A stretch of DNA of 12,420 nt from an uncultured Selenomonadaceae bacterium. GTDB lineage: Bacteria; Bacillota; Negativicutes; Selenomonadales; Selenomonadaceae. Made by a program: the position numbers and the translations under genes. Position 1 is the stretch's first letter. Each line of letters starts with the position of its first letter. The notes under the pieces were generated by a model, which searched no databases, was not told the origin of the DNA, and was given only the letters and a program-made list of their open reading frames with translations. This document shows positions 1-6,755 of this stretch, piece after piece. Location of the stretch: assembly GCA_905235425.1 (NCBI GenBank), contig CAJOKY010000036.1, forward strand, positions 1 to 12,420. Direction: 5' to 3'.

Positions 1-2
1 GC

Positions 3-800
3 GAATCGGATAACGAGGATTTACAGAAAATAATTTTAGACGCGTCCAATGGTGAAGTTAGTGCGATTTTGAAATTGAAAAAATTGGCAAAGGAAAATAT
101 TCAAGCTAAAGAGTCGCTGGAAAAATTATACTATAACGGCGACAATAAAAATGCCGTCGGTACGCTGGTTCTGCGCGACGGCTTGAAATATATTGACGAA
201 CGTGCATTTCAAGGTTGTATAAACATTGTAAAAGTAGTTTTGCCTGATAGTTTAGTCGGTATATACAATGATGCCTTTCAAGACTGTATCAGTTTGGAAG
301 ATGTTTATTTCCCGCAGACTTTAACTTCAATCGGTCAACAGGCATTTGACGGTTGCACGAATTTGAAGAAAATCAATTTGCCTGACAGCGTGACTGAAAT
401 CGGCGACGAGGCATTTAAAGGTTGCACTAACTTGAAAGAAGTCAAATTGCCGGCAGGTTTAACTAAAATCGGCAACATTTTATTTTCAGGTTGCGAAAGT
501 TTGCCGAAAATTGAAATTCCGGACAGCGTGACTACAATAGGCAACTGGGCATTTAATGGTTGCACGGCGTTGAAAGAAATAAATTTGCCCGACAACTTGA
601 CATCAATCGGCAACTATGCATTTCAAGATTGCACAGGCTTGAAAGAAATAAATTTGCCCGACAACTTGACTACAATCGACAACTGGGCATTTGACGGTTG
701 CACTGACTTGAAGTCCGTCACCTGCTCTGGAAAAGTTAAAGATTTGTTTAGTGGGTATAGCGGTTTAAATATTGAAAAGATCACGTGGAATATAATTTGA
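3..800 (+). CDS. BspA-like leucine-rich-repeat protein, 5'-truncated by window edge
   Basis: The reading frame is open from base 3 to a TGA ending at 800. No ATG, GTG or TTG lies in frame before a TTG at 69, and that TTG has no well-placed ribosome binding site, so the true start is probably upstream of the window. The first ~55 visible residues are charged and probably helical. After them come eight leucine-rich units, each 23 residues long, with the pattern AF-x-(G/D)-C-x-x-L-x-x-(I/V)-x-L-P-x-x-L-x-x-I. This is the LRR_5 (BspA / Treponema pallidum) type, which forms a solenoid and usually mediates protein-protein or surface contacts. The protein ends about 30 residues after the last unit with no visible anchor or sorting signal. 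Any signal peptide would lie outside the window, so location cannot be judged. Repeats 6 and 7 are nearly identical at DNA level, which suggests recent unit duplication. Family assignment is secure; function is unknown. Confidence 0.85.
   Translation, partial: ESDNEDLQKIILDASNGEVSAILKLKKLAKENIQAKESLEKLYYNGDNKNAVGTLVLRDGLKYIDERAFQGCINIVKVVLPDSLVGIYNDAFQDCISLEDVYFPQTLTSIGQQAFDGCTNLKKINLPDSVTEIGDEAFKGCTNLKEVKLPAGLTKIGNILFSGCESLPKIEIPDSVTTIGNWAFNGCTALKEINLPDNLTSIGNYAFQDCTGLKEINLPDNLTTIDNWAFDGCTDLKSVTCSGKVKDLFSGYSGLNIEKITWNII
351..710 (+). repeat. 69-bp in-gene tandem repeats encoding LRR units
   Basis: The LRR coding region repeats every 69 bp, which is 23 codons. The best-conserved pair starts at 570 and 639, where more than 30 bases running through the codons LKEINLPDNLT are identical. 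Units further upstream are more diverged. Such repeats can gain or lose units by slippage or recombination without breaking the frame. Confidence 0.75.
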
Positions 801-808
801 CGCGCTTG

Positions 809-1822
809 CTAAAAATTTTGCACGTTGGTTTTGTCAACAATCTGCGGCGTGCAAAGGTACGCGGGAACAATTTTAACGCCGTTGTTGTAGGTTTTCACGT
901 CATTAATGTCCGGTTGAACGCCTTCGACAACGGCTTTAATCATACGCACGCATTTAGCGGTTAAAACGTCAGGGTCTTTTGCAATGGTGAAAGTCTGCTG
1001 ACCGTTTCTGATTCGCTCAAATGCCTTAGGATCGCCGTCAAGTCCGGAAATTAACGGTACGGGTTTGCCGGCTTTTTGTATTTCATCAAGGATAACGCCG
1101 GCAATCTCGTCATTCGGCGCAAGTACGACGTGAAGAGTTTCACCGCTGTAATACTGGGTTAAAAGTTCACGAATACGTGGACGAGCATTTTCAGACTGCC
1201 AATCTTTGACGCTGGCAGAATTGAAATCGGTTTGTCCAGAACGACATACAAGTTGCCCATTTTTCAAATACGGATTAAGCATTTCTTTAACGGTGTTGAA
1301 GAAAATATGCGCGTTATTATCAGCCGCGCCTCCTGCGAAAAATTCAATGTTGTATGGACCGCCGCCGTTGCGAAGGTTTAACGCCGCCTCAAAATAAAGC
1401 GCCTGCGCCTCGCCTATCGCGTCATTGTCAAAACTGGCGTAGTAACTTAAGGCGTCCGTATTCAAAATGATTCTGTCAAAGGCGATAATCGGCACGTTGT
1501 AAGTTTTCGCGTTTTCCAACACGTCAACCAACGCGGCAGAATCAATAGCGCCGATAACCATACAATTCGGCTTGGCTTGAAGTGCGTCTTTAATCTGTTG
1601 TTGCTGTTCTTCGACAGTAGCGGAGCTTTTCACGTCAACCGTAAAGCCGTCCGCAGAAAGTTGATCTTGCAATGCCGCTGAATTACGTTGCCAACTGGGA
1701 GTAGTATTCGGAAAACAAATTGCCACCTTTTTACTGTCGGCGTTGTCTGCACTGCCGCAACCTGTCAATGCCGCCGTGAAAATCAGCAATGCCGTTATGA
1801 TTAAAAATTTCACCTGTTTCAA
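809..1822 (-). CDS. Sugar-binding lipoprotein, periplasmic binding protein type 1 (ChvE/RbsB-like)
   Basis: This is a 337-residue extracytoplasmic solute-binding protein. A basic and hydrophobic leader ends in the lipobox LTGC with Cys22 as the predicted lipidated residue, so the mature protein should be membrane-tethered. The rest has the two-lobe Peripla_BP_4 layout: a first strand with VAICFPN, then 'PIIAFDRII', 'AGGAADNNAHIFF', 'VLAPNDEIAGVILDEI' and 'LISGLDGDPKAFERI'. These resemble ChvE- and xylose/ribose-type sugar receptors, but the ligand cannot be read from sequence. The TTG start is supported by GAGGTG seven bases upstream. It lies 33 bases downstream of the chemoreceptor gene on the same strand, probably in one transcript. 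No ABC permease or ATPase gene is adjacent. Its likely job is therefore to present a ligand to the chemoreceptor, or to serve a transporter encoded elsewhere. The fold is sure; the role is inferred. Confidence 0.88.
   Translation of the reverse strand: MKQVKFLIITALLIFTAALTGCGSADNADSKKVAICFPNTTPSWQRNSAALQDQLSADGFTVDVKSSATVEEQQQQIKDALQAKPNCMVIGAIDSAALVDVLENAKTYNVPIIAFDRIILNTDALSYYASFDNDAIGEAQALYFEAALNLRNGGGPYNIEFFAGGAADNNAHIFFNTVKEMLNPYLKNGQLVCRSGQTDFNSASVKDWQSENARPRIRELLTQYYSGETLHVVLAPNDEIAGVILDEIQKAGKPVPLISGLDGDPKAFERIRNGQQTFTIAKDPDVLTAKCVRMIKAVVEGVQPDINDVKTYNNGVKIVPAYLCTPQIVDKTNVQNF
811..855 (-). terminator. Possible intrinsic terminator overlapping the 3' end of the sugar-binding gene
   Basis: Read on the minus strand, the arms TTTGCACG (855-848) and CGTGCAAA (824-817) are perfectly complementary. 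An inner GTTG/CAAC pairing can shorten the loop. The second arm runs straight into ATTTTTAG, which holds the last codons and the TAG stop. The hairpin plus short T-run looks like a terminator built into the coding end. This would suit the 8-base gap to the convergent LRR gene. The loop is large and the T-run short, so confidence is modest. Confidence 0.4.
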
Positions 1823-1855
1823 AATATTTCACCTCACAAGTCTGTTAAGCAGTTT

Positions 1856-3553
1856 TTAAATTTTGAACTTCGACGCGGACGCCGTAAGCTCTTCTGCAAG
1901 GTCTGAAAGTTTTTGGCTGGCGTTGGCAACTTCGTCTATTGAGGCGGATTGCTCTTCCGTAGCCGCGCTGACTGATTCTGTTTCCATGCTGACATCTTTA
2001 CTGGATTTATTAAGCTCGTCCATTGATTCAACAAGCTTGTCAACGCGGGTTGACGCCATTTTAGCATTTTTCAAGATATCTTCCGCGTGCCGTGTCAATT
2101 CGCCGATGCCTTCAGTGATATTTTGGAAAGAATCCCCTGCCTCAGCAACAACGACTTTACCGCTTTCAACTTCCTTGTTGCCGCGCTCCATTTGTTCAAG
2201 CGCCTCTTTCATTTCATTTTGAATGGCGGTAATTAATTCGGCAATTTGCGACGCCGCGATATTTGAACCTTCGGCAAGCTTACGTACCTCGTCGGCTACT
2301 ACGGCGAAACCGCGTCCTGCCGTACCTGCGCGGGCGGCTTCAATCGCCGCGTTTAATGCCAATAAATTTGTTTGCTCGGCAATATCGCCGATAGTTGAGC
2401 TGATCTGTCCGATTTGCGTTGAACGCTCGGTAAGTTTTTCGATAACCTTTGCCGTCCTGTTTACACTCTCTGCAACGGCAGACATTTGGTCAACCGCTCC
2501 GCCTACCGCCGTCCTGCCGAAGTTTGCAATTTCTTCAACATTTCGCGCAGATTCAACAGATGAATCAGCTTTGTTTTCAAAATCCTGCAGAAGTTCAGCA
2601 AAGGCGCGAATATCTTCAGTAGACTGCTCGACGGCTATACCCTGCTTACTTGCGTTTTCTGCAACGTTGCCGATTGAGGCGGCTACCTGTTGCGTGGCAA
2701 GCGCACTTTGTGACGCATTTTCATTTAACTGCGCGGCAAATGTCGACGCGTCTTTAGCATTGTGCTGAATGTTTTCAATAAGTTGGCGTAACTTTTTAAT
2801 GGTATTGCCGTAAATTTCGGTAAGCGATCCAAATTCATCATTGGACTGCGGCTTAGCCTCTACCGTCAAATTTCCTGCGGCAAGTTCACGTGAAACATTG
2901 GAAAGGTATTCAATCGGATCCAAAATGGATTTGCTTAAAAAGTACGCCATACATACGGAAAATAAAATCACGGCGGCTATTGTTATCAGCAAAATAATTC
3001 TCGTCTGATTATATTTTGATTCGGACGCGATAACTTCCGCATTAATAAAATCTTTGCGGTTATCTAAAATCTTGTTTAACTTCATGCCAATATGCGTGTA
3101 CATTTGGCTGGAACTTTCAAGAAGGCGGGCGGCTTCGGGAACGTTACCGCTTTTTGCAAGTTCAATTACGCGGTTGGAATTGGTTTTATATTTATCCCAT
3201 GTATCGCGCATATCTTTAAATTCACCGGCTATATCGCCTTCCAATGTCGGCTCAATCGCATCAAAAGTAATGTCGATTTGGTCGGCAAGTTTTTTTGTCT
3301 GTTGAGCGGAAAAAATTCTGCCCGGCAATGTTGTAGCGTCGATAACGGCATATTCGCCCTGCCGATAGTCACTCATAGATTTACTGGACTCCGACGCAGC
3401 TATAACGCCTCTTAAATGTTGCGTCGCTATCCTCAAAGCGCCGTCGTTTATTGAAGATAAACTAAACGCAGAATAAATTCCGTTGCCGATGAATGCAATT
3501 ATTAACAGTATAAAGACGAAGTATAATTTCTGCCGAATACTCATGGAACTCAT
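1856..3553 (-). CDS. Methyl-accepting chemotaxis protein (4HB-type sensor, HAMP, signalling domain)
   Basis: This 565-residue transmembrane chemoreceptor controls CheA kinase through CheW. The order is: membrane segment 1 (about 11-31); a mostly helical extracytoplasmic domain of ~150 residues resembling four-helix-bundle MCP sensors; membrane segment 2 (about 185-207); HAMP (about 208-260, with the usual DPIEYL-type start); then the long coiled-coil signalling domain. The hairpin tip holds EQTNLLALNAAIEAARAG from E393, followed by GRGFAVVADEVRKLAE. At residue 411 a Thr replaces the Glu usually found after AARAG. The protein ends in KFKI, with no C-terminal pentapeptide for CheR/CheB docking. 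The ATG is preceded by a strong GGGAGGGG seven bases upstream; a second ATG at codon 4 is less well spaced. It is the first gene of a probable two-gene transcript with the sugar-binding lipoprotein, suggesting indirect sensing of a bound sugar. Confidence 0.95.
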   Translation of the reverse strand: MSSMSIRQKLYFVFILLIIAFIGNGIYSAFSLSSINDGALRIATQHLRGVIAASESSKSMSDYRQGEYAVIDATTLPGRIFSAQQTKKLADQIDITFDAIEPTLEGDIAGEFKDMRDTWDKYKTNSNRVIELAKSGNVPEAARLLESSSQMYTHIGMKLNKILDNRKDFINAEVIASESKYNQTRIILLITIAAVILFSVCMAYFLSKSILDPIEYLSNVSRELAAGNLTVEAKPQSNDEFGSLTEIYGNTIKKLRQLIENIQHNAKDASTFAAQLNENASQSALATQQVAASIGNVAENASKQGIAVEQSTEDIRAFAELLQDFENKADSSVESARNVEEIANFGRTAVGGAVDQMSAVAESVNRTAKVIEKLTERSTQIGQISSTIGDIAEQTNLLALNAAIEAARAGTAGRGFAVVADEVRKLAEGSNIAASQIAELITAIQNEMKEALEQMERGNKEVESGKVVVAEAGDSFQNITEGIGELTRHAEDILKNAKMASTRVDKLVESMDELNKSSKDVSMETESVSAATEEQSASIDEVANASQKLSDLAEELTASASKFKI

Positions 3554-3695
3554 TCAAAAACCCCTCCCTTTTTGCAAATGTGACATTCACGGAAAATTTA
3601 TGAATCTATTAATCGTAATTAAATGTGCAGGCTAATTTTTCCTGCCGATTTATGCGTTAAAAAAATTTTTTACCTATAGAAATTTTTTCTGATAA

Positions 3696-3724
3696 TTGAT
3701 AAAACTGTTGTACTTTGATAAACT
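3696..3724 (+). promoter_or_regulatory. Candidate sigma-70-type promoter for the EAL protein / hybrid kinase pair
   Basis: A TTGATA at 3696-3701 is followed after 17 bases by TAAACT at 3719-3724, with a TG one base before the -10 (extended -10). Transcription would begin near 3731 and leave about 90 bases of leader before the ATG at 3820. The site covers the alternative TTG at 3715, so that TTG could not be translated from this promoter. The rest of the 266-base divergent spacer (3554-3819) is very A+T-rich. Apart from a weak GCAGG/CCTGC inverted repeat at 3627-3645, I see no recognisable riboswitch or operator in it. No convincing promoter could be picked for the minus-strand chemoreceptor. 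Confidence 0.4.
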
Positions 3725-3819
3725 ATACTGAAAAAGTTTTTTTTACAATAATTAAATCTGTCATTTACGGTTTTAATCGGAAAATTTTAAAGCCAAAATT
3801 TAATTGCGAGGTGCGTTTG

Positions 3820-6723
3820 ATGACAAGAAGTTTAAATCTTTTTCTCATAACTGTAACAACATTTTTTTTAACGTTCTCCGTGCAATGTCAAGCAGAACCT
3901 TCCAATTCCGAGACCGGTACAGAAACTTTTAAAGTCGGCTATATAAAACATACCGGTTTCATTTATGAAGACATTCCGGATCATAAGACAGGTTACGGTT
4001 TTGAATATATGGAATTTCTTTCAAACTATGCGCACTGTAATTTTGAATACGTCGAGGCAAAAGATTGGGACGACCTTGTTTCAAAACTGCAGAAAGGTGA
4101 AGTTGACATAATTCCCGACATGCCGGGCGATTATAAAAAAGTTCAAAATGCCTTACGTACAGATCACGTAGTTGGACGCTACCCAATGGAGCTTGTCACG
4201 AAGGGAATCAAGCCGCATATGAAATTGGGAACAGTACCTTTTTTACATTCTACACCGTCTCTGCCCCAAATTGCCAAAATGGAAGGCTTTACCTACGAAA
4301 TTGTTTCATATCCAAATTTAGACGCTCTTCACAAGGCTTTTCACGACGAAGACATTGACGGCTATGTTGATGCAATGGTTGATTCGCGCCGTACGCAAAA
4401 TGTCTTGGCGCTTTTCGACAGGCAGAGTTATCGCCTTTTGATTCGTGCAGATAAAAAAGAGTTATATAATCGCATTAATTTTGCAATGGAACAGCTTTTG
4501 TTGTACCAACCGAACATTCGCGACAGATTAAATGCCACATACTTTGTTGCAGGCGGTTCTCCCTTGACGTTAAGCCGCAGTGAAGAAGAATACCTTAAAC
4601 AGAAGAAAAAGCTTAAAACGGCGATTTTTTCAAGATATCAGCCCTATGCATACCGCGACGAAAATAATAATTTAATCGGCGTAATTCCAAGTATCGTCAA
4701 GAGAATTTCCGAAGATTTAGGCGTTGAGATTGAAATTGTTGAAACAAATAATTTTCATGAAGCCGGAGAGTTAATCAAAAAAGGTGAAATTGATTTTATA
4801 GCCGATGTTGTCTGCGATTACAGCTGGGCGGAAAATCTCAATATGAAACCTACAAAACCGTACCTTAACATTGACTACGTACCTGTTACGCGAATGGACT
4901 ACACGATTGATCCTTCTACGCCTATGACTATTGCCTGTGTCAAGAATGTTTTTTATACGACGCATTTCATTGAGCCGCACTTTCCCGATAGTCAACGCCT
5001 CTATGTTTCGTCAATGATTGAAGCGTTGCAAGCGGTTAGTGACGGACGCGCAGATGTCACATACATACAGAGAAACTCCGTACATTCGATGATGGAGGAA
5101 GCTGAAACTTATACGCTTGACCTTAAAGCCGCGTCGGTTTATGCTGAACCCGTGAGTTTAGGCGTTTATGCAAATGCCAATACGCATCTTTGGGAAATTT
5201 TGGATAAAGAAATTGGGCATATGCGTCCTGACTGGATACGCGACTTAGTCAACTCAAATCAAAAGATCATAACGCACTTTTCATTGAAATGGGCGCTTTA
5301 TCATCACCCCTTACGTTTAATAGGCTTTGTTATGTTAATCGTCACATTTGTGGGGATTTTCTTAATTTATCGCGGGCGTATGCGTCAACAACGCCTTAAA
5401 CTCGTTGAACATATGGCATACACCGATTTAAGGTACGACTTGCCAAATGTTTCTTGGCTTGAACGCGAAGTGCCGATAGTGATGGACAATATTGAATCGA
5501 ATATAAAGACCTTCTTTGTAGTTTTTTCTATGACTTCAAGTGCGGCGGTTACGGCAACGCAAGGTCACAGATTGGTTGAAAAGCAATTTAAAACTTTGGC
5601 GAAAAATTTAAACGATGCTGATCCGGTTTTATTGGTTGCGGCAGGTATTGACGTTGACCACTTGATTTGTTTTTGCAAGGCGGAGAATTTAGAAAAAATT
5701 ACCGAATGGGTACACGGCATTATTGAAAGCAACAGCTACATGGAAACTGCCGCTGAAAGTACCAAAATTGTTTTGCATACCCGCGCAGGTATCGCGCCTT
5801 ACGACAAAGAATTTTCCGTGCAACAAGCCGTTGATCGCGCACTGGTGGCCTGTCACCAACAAGGCGGCGAAGCCATTAAAATTTTTGATGAAAAGTTGCA
5901 AGAAATGCTTACGACTAATCACAATATCGAAGGTAGAATGGAACAGGCGCTTATTGACGGGGAATTTCAAGCATGGTACCAGCCTAAATATGATATCAGA
6001 ACGCGTGAAATTATCGGCGCTGAAGCTCTTGTACGTTGGATTAGTCCTGACTTGGGATTTATGCCGCCCGGCAAATTCATACCGCTTTTTGAGCGCAACG
6101 GCTTTGTCATTCAAGTTGACTATTACCTTTTGGAGCAAACTTGTAAATTACAGCGTCAACGCCTTGACGAGGGTAAAGAGGTTGTACCCATTTCTGTCAA
6201 TCAATCCCGTTTGCATATGACGGAAGAAGGTTATTTGGAAAAAATGCAGATTATTGTGGACACGTACCAATTACCGGCAGGGTTGATTGAGTTGGAAGTT
6301 ACTGAAACAATGTTTGGCGATTTCGACGCGAAGGCAGGTCAACAAAACGCGGAATATATTATTCGCGAACTGCATAAAATGGGATTCAGTGTTTCGGTTG
6401 ACGATTTCGGTTCCGGCTACTCGTCATTTATGATGCTCGGTTCACTGCCTATGGACGTAATGAAAATTGACAGATCCCTTTTAACCGGCGCGGATAAATC
6501 GCCGCGTATGCGTGATATTTTGCGCAACGTTATAAATCTCGGTCACGCATTGGAAATGAAAGTTTTATGTGAAGGCATTGAAACGAAGGAGCAGGAAGAA
6601 CTTTTGCTGGAACTCGGCTGCTACTACGGGCAAGGATTTTTAAACGCCAAGCCTATGCCGGTTGCAGACTTCGTAGAATTTGTGGAGAGACGTAATAAAG
6701 AAATTAGAGGAACGGCAATTTAG
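3820..6723 (+). CDS. Membrane c-di-GMP phosphodiesterase with tandem SBP_bac_3 sensor domains, degenerate GGDEF and EAL
   Basis: The protein is predicted to hydrolyse cyclic di-GMP to pGpG at the membrane in response to an external small molecule. I chose the ATG at 3820 (967 residues) because GAGGTG lies six bases upstream and a signal peptide follows at once, ending near CQA-E. The frame stays open to a TTG at 3715, but a likely promoter lies there. Domains: SBP_bac_3 no. 1 (about 37-255), SBP_bac_3 no. 2 (about 264-485, starting KLKTAIFSRYQPYAY), one membrane helix (about 500-518), a GGDEF-like domain, and EAL (about 715-960). The GGDEF site is degenerate, reading AGIDVD at 608-613, so cyclase activity is unlikely. 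The EAL site looks complete: E735 in GAEALVRW, the Asn of ISVNQS, the Glu of EVTET, D861-D862 in DDFGSGYSS, the Lys of MKIDRS, the Glu of CEGIET and the Gln of YGQGF. The hybrid kinase gene starts about 32 bases later, probably in the same transcript. Confidence 0.92.
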   Translation: MTRSLNLFLITVTTFFLTFSVQCQAEPSNSETGTETFKVGYIKHTGFIYEDIPDHKTGYGFEYMEFLSNYAHCNFEYVEAKDWDDLVSKLQKGEVDIIPDMPGDYKKVQNALRTDHVVGRYPMELVTKGIKPHMKLGTVPFLHSTPSLPQIAKMEGFTYEIVSYPNLDALHKAFHDEDIDGYVDAMVDSRRTQNVLALFDRQSYRLLIRADKKELYNRINFAMEQLLLYQPNIRDRLNATYFVAGGSPLTLSRSEEEYLKQKKKLKTAIFSRYQPYAYRDENNNLIGVIPSIVKRISEDLGVEIEIVETNNFHEAGELIKKGEIDFIADVVCDYSWAENLNMKPTKPYLNIDYVPVTRMDYTIDPSTPMTIACVKNVFYTTHFIEPHFPDSQRLYVSSMIEALQAVSDGRADVTYIQRNSVHSMMEEAETYTLDLKAASVYAEPVSLGVYANANTHLWEILDKEIGHMRPDWIRDLVNSNQKIITHFSLKWALYHHPLRLIGFVMLIVTFVGIFLIYRGRMRQQRLKLVEHMAYTDLRYDLPNVSWLEREVPIVMDNIESNIKTFFVVFSMTSSAAVTATQGHRLVEKQFKTLAKNLNDADPVLLVAAGIDVDHLICFCKAENLEKITEWVHGIIESNSYMETAAESTKIVLHTRAGIAPYDKEFSVQQAVDRALVACHQQGGEAIKIFDEKLQEMLTTNHNIEGRMEQALIDGEFQAWYQPKYDIRTREIIGAEALVRWISPDLGFMPPGKFIPLFERNGFVIQVDYYLLEQTCKLQRQRLDEGKEVVPISVNQSRLHMTEEGYLEKMQIIVDTYQLPAGLIELEVTETMFGDFDAKAGQQNAEYIIRELHKMGFSVSVDDFGSGYSSFMMLGSLPMDVMKIDRSLLTGADKSPRMRDILRNVINLGHALEMKVLCEGIETKEQEELLLELGCYYGQGFLNAKPMPVADFVEFVERRNKEIRGTAI

Positions 6724-6755
6724 GAAAGGTTGACGTAACGAAAGAGGGGATGATT

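Noticed and set aside
69..71. TTG as the start of the LRR protein
   Set aside because: The frame is open to the window edge and the TTG lacks a well-spaced ribosome binding site, so a truncated gene is more likely.
2223..2768. Long plus-strand open frame (181 codons) opposite the chemoreceptor gene
   Set aside because: Composition is Ala/Ser/Cys-rich as expected from the reverse of an MCP coiled coil. There is no recognisable domain, and the minus-strand gene is unmistakable.
3715..3819. Upstream TTG start giving 35 extra N-terminal residues on the EAL protein
   Set aside because: It has no ribosome binding site, overlaps the likely promoter, and would bury the signal peptide that begins at the ATG at 3820.
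3554..3819. c-di-GMP riboswitch or sigma-28 motility promoter in the divergent spacer
   Set aside because: I could not find the conserved GEMM core. A GCCGAT resembling a sigma-28 -10 lies at 3644, but on the plus strand, with the nearest TAAA about 20 bases away instead of about 15.
5723..6220. Plus-strand open frame of 165 codons inside the EAL gene in another frame
   Set aside because: It is a frame shadow. The encoded sequence has no family features, while the overlapping frame holds the full EAL catalytic set.
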